Under the pieces are notes generated by a model. It was given only the letters and a program-made list of their open reading frames with translations, was not told the DNA's origin and made no database searches. A program made the position numbers and the translations under genes. This document shows, piece after piece, positions 52,833 to 60,890 of a DNA stretch of 63,373 nucleotides. This stretch comes from UBA6022 sp032154105 (lineage in GTDB: Bacteria > Patescibacteriota > Saccharimonadia > Saccharimonadales > Saccharimonadaceae), in assembly GCA_032154105.1 (NCBI GenBank), contig JALDYI010000005.1, positions 1 through 63,373 of the forward strand, read 5' to 3'. Within the stretch, counting starts at the first letter, position 1; every line of letters begins with the position of its first letter.

Positions 52833-53591
52833 ATGACAGTTATGATTAAGGTAGAAAATCTGAAGAAGCGCTACGGTGACAAACAAGCCGTTGATGGTAT
52901 CAGTTTTTCGGTGAAAAAAGGTGAAATATTTGGGATTTTGGGCCCGAATGGAGCCGGTAAAACAACAACACTTGAAATGATGGAAACACTCCGCCCGATT
53001 GATAGCGGTACGGTGACTATTGACGGTATTGATGTGGCGGCCGAGCCAGATCAGATCAAGTATGTTATCGGTGTTCAGCCGCAGACGCCAGCGTTTCAGG
53101 ATAAAACCAAGCTCACCGAGGTGATCGAAATGTTTGGTGCGGCGTACGGAGAGAAAGTCGATCCAATGAAGTTTCTTCGTGACGTCGAGCTTGAAGACAA
53201 GGCAAACAGCTACGTTGAAGATCTTTCAGGTGGGCAAAAGCAGCGTCTTAGTATTACCACTGCACTCGTGCACGGGCCGAAAGTATTCTTTCTCGACGAG
53301 CCAACAACTGGTCTTGATCCGCAGGCGCGTCGTCACCTGTGGGATCTCATTGAGCAGGTCCGCGCAAAGGGCATAAGCGTCGTGATGACAACGCACTACA
53401 TGGATGAAGCGGAAATTCTCTGTGACCGTATCGCTGTCATGGATAATGGCAAGATCGTCGCTATCGATACGCCAAAGAATCTTATTAAACAATTACTCGA
53501 TCGCGGCTTTAAGAAAGAGCAGCATGTCGAGCAGGCGAACCTCGAGGATGTCTTTATTGATCTGACAGGCAAGGACTTGAGGGAAAACTAA
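52833..53591 (+). CDS. ABC transporter ATP-binding protein
   Basis: A 252-aa ATPase of the drug/lipid exporter (DrrA/NatA-like) type. Walker A GPNGAGKT (38-45), signature LSGGQKQRLS, Walker B VFFLDEPTTGLDP, and the switch His in TTHYMDEAE. Works with the next gene's permease. TAAAAT at 52818-52823 is 9 nt from the ATG (leaderless). Confidence 0.95.
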   Translation: MTVMIKVENLKKRYGDKQAVDGISFSVKKGEIFGILGPNGAGKTTTLEMMETLRPIDSGTVTIDGIDVAAEPDQIKYVIGVQPQTPAFQDKTKLTEVIEMFGAAYGEKVDPMKFLRDVELEDKANSYVEDLSGGQKQRLSITTALVHGPKVFFLDEPTTGLDPQARRHLWDLIEQVRAKGISVVMTTHYMDEAEILCDRIAVMDNGKIVAIDTPKNLIKQLLDRGFKKEQHVEQANLEDVFIDLTGKDLREN

Positions 53592-53594
53592 GCT

Positions 53595-54704
53595 ATGAAC
53601 AAATCACTCTATACAATCGTCACCATGGCCAAGATCAACACGCGGCGCGTGTTTCGCGATAAGGTAGCATTATTTTTCACGATTGGCTTCCCTCTCATCT
53701 TTTTATTCGTCTTCGGCGGGCTTAATAGCGGCGGGAGCGATATCTCATTTAACGTAGCTGTTATTAATGAATCGGATAGCTCATTTGCCAAAGAGTTTAC
53801 TGAAGGAGCTGCAAAAAATGAAGTCCTGAGCGTTGACCAAGAGATTACAACGCTTGATCAGGCGAAAGAAAAGATGAGTCGTTCGGAGCTCGATGCGGCA
53901 ATCGTACTTCCAAGGGGCTTTGGCGATATTGCATCGGGCGCGCAATATCCAACTGGCAAGGCAAACATTGTTTACACGCAAAATAATCAGCAATCTGCTC
54001 AGGCGCTGAGTTCGATTCTGGATGCGCAGTTTAAGGGGATTAACAGTCAGTTTGTAAAAACAGACGTGCCGTTTACTGTGACGACTGAACAACTTAACGA
54101 GCGCAGCTTATCGGCTTTTGACTACACATTTGCTGGCCTTCTCGGATTTGCCATTATTGGTATGGGTATCTTTGGTCCAATCAATGTCTTCCCGGAGCTC
54201 AAGAAAATGGGCATACTTCGCCGTCTCAGTACGACACCACTGAAGGTGTGGCAATACTTCATGGCGACCATGATCGGTCAGGTATTCATCGGGCTGATCA
54301 GCCTGGCGGTTATGTTTATCGTGGCAATACTCGTCTTCAAGTTGAATATCGTCGGTAATTACTTTGAATTGGCACTGTTCTTAATCTTAGGTATCATTAC
54401 GATTCTTGGCATTGGCTTGGCCCTCGGTGGCTGGGCGAAAAATGAGCGTCAGGTGGCACCTCTGGCGAATATTATTGTCTTTCCAATGATGTTCCTCTCG
54501 GGTACGTTCTTCCCACGCTTCCTTATGCCAGAGTGGTTGCAGAACGTGTCGGCATTTTTGCCGCTCACGCCAATCATCGACGGTATTCGTCTCATTGCCA
54601 CAGAAGGCAAGCATCTGATTGATATTCTGCCGCAGGTTGGCCTTATCGGTCTCTGGATGATAGTTATTTATGCCATCGCCTTCAAAGTCTTCCGCTGGGA
54701 GTAA
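53595..54704 (+). CDS. ABC-2 type permease
   Basis: A 369-aa membrane subunit: helix 1 (~22-42), a large extracellular domain (~45-170), then five helices (~172-365), the standard ABC-2 plan. Starts 3 nt after the ATPase gene. Together they export a substrate that cannot be predicted from sequence. Confidence 0.93.
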   Translation: MNKSLYTIVTMAKINTRRVFRDKVALFFTIGFPLIFLFVFGGLNSGGSDISFNVAVINESDSSFAKEFTEGAAKNEVLSVDQEITTLDQAKEKMSRSELDAAIVLPRGFGDIASGAQYPTGKANIVYTQNNQQSAQALSSILDAQFKGINSQFVKTDVPFTVTTEQLNERSLSAFDYTFAGLLGFAIIGMGIFGPINVFPELKKMGILRRLSTTPLKVWQYFMATMIGQVFIGLISLAVMFIVAILVFKLNIVGNYFELALFLILGIITILGIGLALGGWAKNERQVAPLANIIVFPMMFLSGTFFPRFLMPEWLQNVSAFLPLTPIIDGIRLIATEGKHLIDILPQVGLIGLWMIVIYAIAFKVFRWE

Positions 54705-54753
54705 AATGTCTACATATTGACTACTCTTCGTATTTATATTATAAAGATACATA

Positions 54754-55224
54754 ATGAATGCTGAAAATTCAATGGCCAGTTATGATGTTGTCGATGAAGA
54801 AGGAGATGTTGTGTCGTCTCTTGATATTGAGGACATCCAGGCGAGTAGTATCGCCCATCTTGATAGCGACCTCGACTTAGTATATGCACTCACTCTTGAG
54901 AGTAGTCTTCGAAGTCATCCGTCTACTCAGGATATGAGTGAGCCCGAGATCAGTAAGCTAGGTCAAGAGCTTATCAATGAACTTCTGCAGAAGCCTTTCC
55001 GGAAAGGCCAAGCTATACTGACGGTTTTACGAAATCCAGATTTGAGCTCGAAAGATCGAAGTGCGATTGCCCTAGAGGCGGGTCTGCCGGCTGATATCTT
55101 CAATGAGCAGCCAGAAGCTCGGGAGGTGCTAGGCTCAAAAAAAGGTGCAAGTGGCCGACGATACGAACAACAATCTCCCGATTTTATCGATATTGGCAAG
55201 CTAGCTGCAAACGATCGTGATTAA
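54754..55224 (+). CDS. Unknown acidic soluble protein, 156 aa
   Basis: Not recognised. Acidic, helix-rich, no membrane segment or signal; middle part (MSEPEISKLGQELINELLQKPFRKGQAILTVLRNPDLSSKDRSAIALEAGLP) suggests helical repeats. TATAAA at 54740-54745 is 8 nt from the ATG. Confidence 0.6.
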   Translation: MNAENSMASYDVVDEEGDVVSSLDIEDIQASSIAHLDSDLDLVYALTLESSLRSHPSTQDMSEPEISKLGQELINELLQKPFRKGQAILTVLRNPDLSSKDRSAIALEAGLPADIFNEQPEAREVLGSKKGASGRRYEQQSPDFIDIGKLAANDRD

Positions 55225-55256
55225 ATAAATGAGCAAGTCTTATGCAGTGTGAACTG

Positions 55257-56081
55257 CTAAGGTGAACGTGTCATAACCAGATCATCGATCCATATGTTGC
55301 CAACCGAACCATCATTTCCGACGGTAACAGCAACTTGGGGTGAGCTGGCGGTCAGTGTGAAACTACAGGTGACTTGTTGCCAGCTTGTCTTGACGCCGCC
55401 ATATCCGCACGCCGTCAGGAGGGCGCCGGTATTCGCATCTCCAAAACGAATTTTCGAATTATTGCTTAGGCCATTCCAGTTAGCATCTGTTTTCACCCAC
55501 ATGCTTACTGTATATACCTGTCCGGCCGTGTCTCCGTAGGGATTCCCCGCGAGCGGCAGGCTGGTGCTTGAGGGGCCTATTCGCATGGACGATACTGATG
55601 TCCTGAAGGTTGAAGTATCCACGGTGGCGCTCGGGATTGGAACGGTAGCACCTGGCTTTGTTTTGTTCCAGGCAAGGAGATTGTATCCTGTGCACACGCC
55701 TGACTTTGGTGCGCCTCCAGAGTTATCGAGGTAGTAGTTCAATGTGCCGTACGTTGCGGTCAGGCAGTATGTCCCTGGATTGGTGCTATTGTCACTCGTG
55801 TACTGTAGCGCAACATTTTCGGACTCAGTAATGCCCGCATCTGTGAGAGAAGATGGAAATTGATCTGAATTGCTCGCCTGCCATACGCGTATCTTTTTAT
55901 TTGCCTGGGTAAGGGCACTGGTTGTTGCACTGACCCGCGCTCTGTCTTGGATACCGTTATAGGCAACGATCGTTATTGCCGCCAATATACCGATGATAAC
56001 AATAACAATCAGAAGCTCAACGATTGTAAAGCCGTTGCGGTTTTGTTTGCTGCTGATTTGTGTTTTCATAGTCGCCCACAT
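55257..56081 (-). CDS. Lone pseudopilin with carbohydrate-binding-like module
   Basis: A 274-aa pilin-like protein: MWATMKTQISSKQNRNGFTIVE leader and helix, a pilin body with a Cys pair (TYCLTAT, SGVCTGY), and a C-terminal ~130 residues resembling a galactose-binding/CBM jellyroll (YTVSMWVKTDANW; SWQQVTCSFTLTA; VGNIWIDDLVMTRSP). The ATG at 56081 is chosen because CATAAT lies 11 nt upstream; MWA also starts the 17472 pilin. It may be an adhesive pilin. It is last after a tRNA, an element and a TraB-like gene. Confidence 0.85.
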   Translation of the reverse strand: MWATMKTQISSKQNRNGFTIVELLIVIVIIGILAAITIVAYNGIQDRARVSATTSALTQANKKIRVWQASNSDQFPSSLTDAGITESENVALQYTSDNSTNPGTYCLTATYGTLNYYLDNSGGAPKSGVCTGYNLLAWNKTKPGATVPIPSATVDTSTFRTSVSSMRIGPSSTSLPLAGNPYGDTAGQVYTVSMWVKTDANWNGLSNNSKIRFGDANTGALLTACGYGGVKTSWQQVTCSFTLTASSPQVAVTVGNDGSVGNIWIDDLVMTRSP

Positions 56082-56194
56082 TGCTACACGAGATTATGAA
56101 GCACGAGCGTAATCGAGTCAAATATGACGCGACTCAATCAAGAATGTCTACTTATTGAATAATTATAATCAATTCTGGGGTATTACGAACAAGG

Positions 56195-57052
56195 TTAGAG
56201 TGGTTTTAGTCGTGCTCTGTAATCGCGAACTGCTGTCGTGAAATCGAAAGCCTCGTAATCGATAGTCGTGCTTATTCCTTGTTTATGCATCGTTAGCTCT
56301 AGGGGGGTGTTTAGTACGCCGAGCAGACCTAACTTTCGTGGCAATGTACGTATATGTTCCGTACCGATTAGCATGAGAGAAGTATCGACGTGGCGGCCTT
56401 GTTGCTCTGCATTACTTAGGCTATTGCCAAGTGATCCAAGCATCTGCCACTCACGAAGAATGGTGTTGCCGGCTATGTTAATGAGTGCAGCTCGGAAAAG
56501 GTTCTTCTTAGTCTCGCCGTGTTCATATTTTGCTTGTATGGCCATTTTGCGTGCAAAATCACCCCACTCTATTAGGGCCGTTTCGTAGCTAGTGCCGTCA
56601 TCTGGGATATCGGCGTAGGTAACTAATTTTTTGTGGCCACTAATGGCTGCTAGCTGCAGTAGCTTGTACCTATCGGTAGTAAAATCATCAGGGATATCGT
56701 CCCTTCCTTCTCCAACTTCTTTCACTATTTTTCTGTGATAAGCTGTATGGCCAATCCCTTCTAGGAATATGGTGTCATGTTCACCAACCATATGGTGCAA
56801 TTCTGCCATATTAAATTCCGAATCACTAGAGTGCTGTGCTCCAGCGATGGTAATTCTATGGTTATGGTCGTGGCCAATCCGAGCGAGGTGGTTGAGGCCT
56901 GTGCGTAGGTGTGGTTGTGCTGCTATAGATGCAGGTACCTTGTCGGGGTGAAGGCGTTCGCCAATAAAGGGGTCGTGAAAAATAATGTCGCGTCCGTCAG
57001 CGGCATCTTCGTAGGAAAAAGATGCATTATGCAATTCCATACCTAAGCTCAT
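56195..57052 (-). CDS. TraB/PrgY/GumN-like protein, 285 aa
   Basis: A 285-aa protein of uncertain family. ITIAGAQHSSDSEFNMAELHHMVGEHDTIFLEGIGH and later SLMLIGTEHIRTLPRKLGL recall the paired GxxH motifs of TraB/PrgY/GumN (Tiki-type) proteins, which are suspected metalloproteases. No membrane segment is seen. The start MSLGMELHNAS (57052) is chosen because TATAAT at 57062-57067 is 9 nt upstream. Confidence 0.55.
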   Translation of the reverse strand: MSLGMELHNASFSYEDAADGRDIIFHDPFIGERLHPDKVPASIAAQPHLRTGLNHLARIGHDHNHRITIAGAQHSSDSEFNMAELHHMVGEHDTIFLEGIGHTAYHRKIVKEVGEGRDDIPDDFTTDRYKLLQLAAISGHKKLVTYADIPDDGTSYETALIEWGDFARKMAIQAKYEHGETKKNLFRAALINIAGNTILREWQMLGSLGNSLSNAEQQGRHVDTSLMLIGTEHIRTLPRKLGLLGVLNTPLELTMHKQGISTTIDYEAFDFTTAVRDYRARLKPL

Positions 57053-57092
57053 TATAATCATATTATAACAATAAATAATTAAAATGTCAATC

Positions 57093-57110
57093 TGGTGGGG
57101 CTGGATGGAA
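57093..57110 (-). repeat. Direct repeat, distal copy of CAT-tRNA 3' end
   Basis: TGGTGGGGCTGGATGGAA on the plus strand, identical to 57273-57290, exactly 180 nt apart. On the minus strand it reads from T-loop to CCA. Confidence 0.95.
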
Positions 57111-57272
57111 GGCGGTCGGCTAAAGCCTACCTATTTCCGCTTGTTTGCAAAATGAGCAAGCTAATTTTGCTGCTTGGCGCTACACGAACCACTTTTGCAC
57201 GGCAAAAGATGGCTCGCTTCCTATCCACCTAAGCAATTAAAAAAGCAGATCGCAAGGATCCGCTCTTTTAAT
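57093..57272 (-). mobile_element. tRNA-tail element B (downstream of CAT tRNA)
   Basis: Minus-strand counterpart of element A. After the tRNA CCA end comes a hairpin with long complementary arms (57235-57273), then a bipartite hairpin with outer arm GCTTAGGTG pairing to CGCCAAGC, middle GAGCCA/TGGTTC and apical CTTTTGC/GCAAAAG (plus strand 57192-57208), GTGTAG on the 3' side, hairpin GCAAAAT/ATTTTGC, CAAGCGGAAATAGGT + AGGCTTTAG, and the tRNA copy. Stem sequences differ from A while pairing is kept, which suggests selection for structure. Confidence 0.75.
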
Positions 57273-57273
57273 T
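57235..57273 (-). terminator. Terminator hairpin abutting CAT tRNA
   Basis: On the minus strand AATTAAAAGAGCGGATC pairs with GATCTGCTTTTTTAATT around CTTGC. Same place and design as the hairpin after tRNA-Asn. Confidence 0.8.
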
Positions 57274-57290
57274 GGTGGGGCTGGATGGAA
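57273..57290 (-). repeat. Direct repeat, tRNA-proximal copy
   Basis: The 3' end of the CAT-anticodon tRNA itself (T-loop to CCA); matched exactly 180 nt away at 57093-57110. Confidence 0.95.
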
Positions 57291-57348
57291 TCGAACCATC
57301 TACCAAGTGGTTATGAGCCGCCTGCTCTAACCGATGAGCTACAGCCCC
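57273..57348 (-). tRNA. tRNA with CAT anticodon, probably tRNA-Ile2
   Basis: Acceptor GGGGCTG / CAGCCCC, D-stem GCTC/GAGC, anticodon loop CTCATAA (CAT), T-arm GATGG TTCGATT CCATC, discriminator A, encoded CCA. The context GCAGGCGGCTCATAACCACT is much like lysidine-modified bacterial tRNA-Ile2, with a C-A mismatch in the anticodon stem, so Ile is favoured over elongator Met. Deciding needs tRNAscan with an Ile2 model. Confidence 0.9.
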
Positions 57349-57405
57349 GTCTGCACAATTATAGCGTATTGCCCCTTGTTCGGCTATAATATCTTATAGG
57401 TCACT

Positions 57406-57849
57406 ATGAAAAAAACAAACATTCGCCGGCTTTATTATCACATCACTCACACCTATTTTACGTTGAATAATTTGGTGATAGTTATTGCGTTTGCCATTGC
57501 AGCGGGGTGGGCCTGGGGTTCGGTTAATGTAATGCAGCGAAACTATGCCCTGCAGGCGGAACTCGACAGCAAGAAACAGCAGCTACAGGTTGCCGATCTT
57601 GAGGCTCAGACGCTGCAATTTGAGCAGAAGTATTACCAGAGTGATGAGTATAAAGAGCTTGAGGTGCGAAAACGCCTTGGCCTTGCCGCTCCTGGCGAGC
57701 ATGTGGTCGTGCTGCCGCCAAATAGCCAGGCGGTAATCAGCAGCGATAAGCAGGTGGGCCCATCACCTGCGAAGCTTATCGAAACAAGTAACTTTCAGCA
57801 GTGGATGAATTTCTTGTTCGGTGGCAATACCAAGAACTTGCAAAAATAG
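57406..57849 (+). CDS. DivIC/FtsL-like septum protein
   Basis: A 147-aa bitopic protein: short basic start, membrane helix (~22-45), coiled coil (QRNYALQAELDSKKQQLQVADLEAQTLQFEQKYY) and the downstream RKRLGLAAPGE motif typical of septum formation initiators. It would act in the FtsBL complex of the divisome. TATAAT at 57385-57390 suggests a very short leader (about 8 nt). Confidence 0.85.
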   Translation: MKKTNIRRLYYHITHTYFTLNNLVIVIAFAIAAGWAWGSVNVMQRNYALQAELDSKKQQLQVADLEAQTLQFEQKYYQSDEYKELEVRKRLGLAAPGEHVVVLPPNSQAVISSDKQVGPSPAKLIETSNFQQWMNFLFGGNTKNLQK

Positions 57850-57877
57850 TTTTCATCTGTTAATCTTGTATATGTAT

Positions 57878-57956
<79 letters not shown>

Positions 57957-57964
57957 AATTATCA

Positions 57965-57990
57965 AAAGAGACTTCTTCGGAAGTCTCTTT
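57965..57990 (+). terminator. Terminator after tRNA-fMet
   Basis: AAAGAGACTTC pairs with GAAGTCTCTTT around a TTCG tetraloop. Confidence 0.9.
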
Positions 57991-58058
57991 GCGTGTGTAG
58001 ACATCCAGCCTCGTTCTTTGATCAGCTTATCTTCAACTGAATAGACAATGATAAGGGA

Positions 58059-58718
58059 GTGAATATAAATAAAAGCGAAGGAAAGAAGAGCTGGATTCCC
58101 GCTGGCCTGTTCTTTCTATTGGTCATCTTAGCTACGGTCTACCTCGGCTCTACTTCATTGAGACGGCCAGCGGCCGACAGCACGAGTGTCGCAGTGGTTG
58201 CTGCCGGCCCGGATTCGATGATTGCGGATATTGATACGGCAAACCTTAGTCCTCTTCAGTTGAAGATCCTTGATATTGTGAAGTCGGAATATGCCAAGGC
58301 ACCTGCGAGCTATGATGAAACGGTGTTGCAATACACCGAAGGCTTTGAAGAGAGTTGGTGTGCTGATTTTATTAGTTGGGTACTGAATGAAGCGGGTAGC
58401 CCTAATCTTAGTAGTGAGACGGGGTACTGGAGAATTCCGGGAGTGCTAAGCTTGCAAACCTACTACAAGGAGATGGATGGATATAAGACTGTTGATGATA
58501 GCTACGTACCGCAGCTTGGTGACGCAGCGTTTTATATTGGCCAAGAGACTCCTGACGCAAAAAGCTCCGAGCATGTCGCCTTTGTACTTTCCTACGATGG
58601 CAATACACTTGTGACTGTTGGTGGCAACGAGGGCGATGACGGCACGCTACGCGTGCGGTCTGAGACTCTCGATGCAAATAAGGCAAAGGGACTTGTCGGT
58701 TTCGGCGTTCTTGAGTGA
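58059..58718 (+). CDS. CHAP-domain peptidoglycan hydrolase, membrane anchored
   Basis: A 219-aa protein: N-terminal helix (~12-30), then a CHAP amidase/endopeptidase domain with Cys101 (ESWCADFISWVLNEAG), His172 (SSEHVAFV) and Asn190 (GGNEG) as the likely catalytic set. Cleaves peptide parts of peptidoglycan. The start is GTG 58059, with GACAAT 9 nt upstream and no convincing SD spacing, so it may be leaderless. Confidence 0.88.
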   Translation: MNINKSEGKKSWIPAGLFFLLVILATVYLGSTSLRRPAADSTSVAVVAAGPDSMIADIDTANLSPLQLKILDIVKSEYAKAPASYDETVLQYTEGFEESWCADFISWVLNEAGSPNLSSETGYWRIPGVLSLQTYYKEMDGYKTVDDSYVPQLGDAAFYIGQETPDAKSSEHVAFVLSYDGNTLVTVGGNEGDDGTLRVRSETLDANKAKGLVGFGVLE

Positions 58719-58754
58719 TAGTGGAGTGGCTCGGGGCCTGGAGCTAGGTAGTAA

Positions 58755-58784
58755 AACGACACCAGACTTTCGTTAGGTGTCGTT
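58755..58784. terminator. Hairpin after CHAP gene
   Basis: AACGACACC pairs with GGTGTCGTT. No T tract follows on the plus strand, so termination is uncertain. Confidence 0.45.
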
Positions 58785-58819
58785 ATGCGGAGAATCTAGG
58801 AAATAGAGAAGGGTGTCTC

Positions 58820-58850
58820 GATGATGGGCTGCAGACCGCAGCCCATCATC
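58820..58850. terminator. Strong 13-bp hairpin
   Basis: GATGATGGGCTGC pairs perfectly with GCAGCCCATCATC around AGACC. It sits just beyond the stop of the minus-strand 77-aa gene; no T tract. Confidence 0.55.
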
Positions 58851-58868
58851 GTCAGTACGACTTGTCGA

Positions 58869-59102
58869 TTACGACAACTCGGCTTCGGGCGTGACTACTA
58901 TTGAAGTGGTCAGCTTCCCCGATCTTCCGGTTACTGTCGTACTGCCGTCGAGGTTTTCTTCAAACTCAATCCGATGGGGTCCCTTCCCGGGACCGATTAG
59001 GCGGATGAGCTTTTTACTGCCTGGCATCGCTGTTGTTAGTCTTGCACGCTCTTTGTCGGAGCAGCCTTCGATAATAATCGTAATAACATCGGTAGTCGGC
59101 AT
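58869..59102 (-). CDS. Small soluble protein, 77 aa, unknown
   Basis: Not recognised. MPTTDVITIIIEGCSDKERARL, then a Lys/Gly-rich middle (SKKLIRLIGPGKGPHRIEF) and a beta-rich end. ATG 59102 has AAGGG 6 nt upstream; an in-frame TTG lies two codons earlier. The leader contains three successive palindromes, including a perfect AT-rich 37-bp one, so regulation seems elaborate for so small a gene. Confidence 0.65.
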   Translation of the reverse strand: MPTTDVITIIIEGCSDKERARLTTAMPGSKKLIRLIGPGKGPHRIEFEENLDGSTTVTGRSGKLTTSIVVTPEAELS

Positions 59103-59123
59103 AGACAACCCTTCTCATGAGAT

Positions 59124-59160
59124 GTGCCGTGCGGCACGTGGAAGTTCTGAAATAGAACTT
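59124..59160 (-). promoter_or_regulatory. Two leader hairpins of the 77-aa gene
   Basis: GTGCCG-TG-CGGCAC (59124-59137) and AAGTTCT-GAAAT-AGAACTT (59142-59160). They lie between the palindromic promoter and the start codon, as expected for a folded 5' leader. Confidence 0.55.
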
Positions 59161-59193
59161 ATATACTATAATAGCATATTATAGTATATAAGT
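59157..59193. promoter_or_regulatory. 37-bp perfect AT palindrome over a promoter
   Basis: ACTTATATACTATAATA, GCA, then its exact reverse complement. Each arm carries TATACT/TATAAT-like boxes, so both strands could be promoters and one dimeric repressor could cover the site. Confidence 0.75.
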
Positions 59194-59216
59194 CAATTTC
59201 TAACAGGGGTAGATTG

Positions 59217-60593
59217 CTAGCTAAGTCGAGTTGCGGCGACGCGAATTGCCTCACTCCAGCTCAAGAAGGCGTGCGGCGTCTGGGCGACATCGCTCGCGGT
59301 GAGTCCGTGCCTAATAGCAAGTGCGAGTTCGTGTACCATCTCGGCGGCGTGGGGTGCAACGATGGTCGCGCCAAGAATGACACCCTTTTTGTCGGTGATG
59401 ATCTTTACGAAGCCATCGCGGAAATCCGAGGTGTTGCTGCGTGCAATGATATTGAGCGGGGCAATTGCTTTATCGATCGGTAGATCGCGCTTTAGGCAAT
59501 CGTCTTCGCGTAGACCGACAGATGCAACGCCGGGATAGGTGAAAGTAATACGCGGCGTAGCGGTATAGTCGGGTGTGGCTTTCTCTTTGTGAAGCAGATT
59601 GTTGGCGGCAATACGACTCTCGAGAAGAGCTGAGTGGGTGTAGCTGTTGCGGCCAAGTACGTCACCGGCGGCATAGATATGCTTGGCGGATGTCTGCAAT
59701 TGATCGTTTACTTCAATGCCCTTTGGTGTGTACTTAACAGTAGCATTTTCAAGGCCGAGGTCGACACTTGGCGCGCGGCCAGCGGCAAGAAGCACTTCAT
59801 CGACGCGAACCGACTTTTCATGACCACCACGAGAATAGGTAATGCGCTTACCTATGCCATCTTTTTGAATGGAGATAACCCGAGATTGCGTGAGGCTGGT
59901 GACGCCCTTTTGTTCTTTCAGGGTCCGCTCAAGTAGTTCGCCCACTTCACTGTCTTCGTGAGGTAGTAGGCGTGAGGCAATCTCAGCAATGTAGACTTTT
60001 GTACCGAAAATAGCCATGAGCTGGGCGAGTTCGAGTGCCACGCTGCCACCACCGATAATAAACAGGCTTTTTGGCGGGCGCGTCAGTTGCAGGAGGGTGC
60101 GCGGCGTTAGGTATGAGACAGTGTCCATGCCGATAATATCGGGCACTTCCCAGTGCGAGCCGCTGGCGATAAGGAATTGTTGCGCAGACAGGTGGCGGCG
60201 GTTGACGCTGATTTCGTTTGGACTAAGGAAGTGTGCTGTGCCATTAAACGCACTAATGCCGTGGTCTTCGTAGTAGCGGCGATTGCCACCCGCGCCCGTA
60301 CGCTTGACCGCAAGATCTTTCCAGTTTTGGAGAGATGGGTAGTTGTAGCCGATGGTGGCTGAGCGCAAGCCAAAACGTGCGCCGTGCTTGGCTTCGTCGT
60401 AAAGATGAGCGGCGTGAAGAAGGGCTTTTGTCGGCACGTCACCCCAATTTGGTGATTCACCACCAAAGGTATTTTCTTCGATGATAGCAACGCGTTTGCC
60501 AGCCCTGGCGGCAATAGTTGCAGCCGCGCTTCCGCCAGCACCGCTGCCGATGACAATGAGATCGTAATCAAATGTTGGTTTCTTTGTTGCCAT
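59217..60593 (-). CDS. Pyridine nucleotide-disulfide family oxidoreductase lacking redox cysteines
   Basis: A 458-aa FAD/NAD(P) protein of the dihydrolipoamide dehydrogenase/mercuric reductase fold. FAD site GSGAGGSAAA (16-25), NAD(P) site IIGGGSVALELAQLMAIFGTKVYIAE, second FAD motif IYAAGDV. The motif normally GGTCLNVGCIPSKA reads GGESPNWGDVPTKA (44-57), so both redox cysteines are gone (Ser47, Asp52). The C-terminal dimer domain has HAFLSWSE. It may be a quinone or NADH oxidoreductase. AAGGAGAACG precedes the ATG. Operon with the two genes upstream. Confidence 0.9.
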   Translation of the reverse strand: MATKKPTFDYDLIVIGSGAGGSAAATIAARAGKRVAIIEENTFGGESPNWGDVPTKALLHAAHLYDEAKHGARFGLRSATIGYNYPSLQNWKDLAVKRTGAGGNRRYYEDHGISAFNGTAHFLSPNEISVNRRHLSAQQFLIASGSHWEVPDIIGMDTVSYLTPRTLLQLTRPPKSLFIIGGGSVALELAQLMAIFGTKVYIAEIASRLLPHEDSEVGELLERTLKEQKGVTSLTQSRVISIQKDGIGKRITYSRGGHEKSVRVDEVLLAAGRAPSVDLGLENATVKYTPKGIEVNDQLQTSAKHIYAAGDVLGRNSYTHSALLESRIAANNLLHKEKATPDYTATPRITFTYPGVASVGLREDDCLKRDLPIDKAIAPLNIIARSNTSDFRDGFVKIITDKKGVILGATIVAPHAAEMVHELALAIRHGLTASDVAQTPHAFLSWSEAIRVAATRLS

Positions 60594-60605
60594 AACTCGT
60601 TCTCC

Positions 60606-60887
60606 TTATATGACCAAGCGATGATGTTTGTATAGATAAGCTGCCTCGGGGTGGTGGCGTTCCAAGGTGTTACTGGCAACTCGGCGGATATCGGCACTGG
60701 TTACTTCGGGTTTGGTTTCGAGCCAGATGATGACGGCATCACATACGTTCTTGGCCGTTGATTCGGCAACACCTTCCGGGCTGCGCACGCTCAGACAGGA
60801 GGCGACAATGCTGGCGTGGAGCTTGTCGCGCTGGAAGGCTTCGCTTGGCCGCCTGCCAGCTCGTTTGACAATGTCGATTGCCTTCAT
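60606..60887 (-). CDS. Stand-alone ATP-cone domain protein
   Basis: A 93-aa protein that is essentially one ATP-cone: VKRAGRRPSEAFQRDKLHASIVASCLSV, then TAKNVCDAVIIWLETKPEVTSADIRRVASNTLERHHPEAAYLYKHH. ATP-cones sense nucleotides in NrdR and ribonucleotide reductase, but here it is not fused to either. It sits between a membrane protein (3 nt) and a FAD oxidoreductase (12 nt), so it may link redox activity to ATP level. Confidence 0.85.
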   Translation of the reverse strand: MKAIDIVKRAGRRPSEAFQRDKLHASIVASCLSVRSPEGVAESTAKNVCDAVIIWLETKPEVTSADIRRVASNTLERHHPEAAYLYKHHRLVI

Positions 60888-60890
60888 GTC

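Noticed and set aside
57174..57389. 71-codon frame across the CAT tRNA
   Set aside because: It covers the tRNA in antisense and the tail element, with no start signal; a non-coding shadow.
58806..59115. Near-inverted repeats AGAAGGGTGTCT and AGACAACCCTTCT flanking the 77-aa gene
   Set aside because: They are short and imperfect, and one is the gene's own ribosome binding site; not enough for a mobile element.
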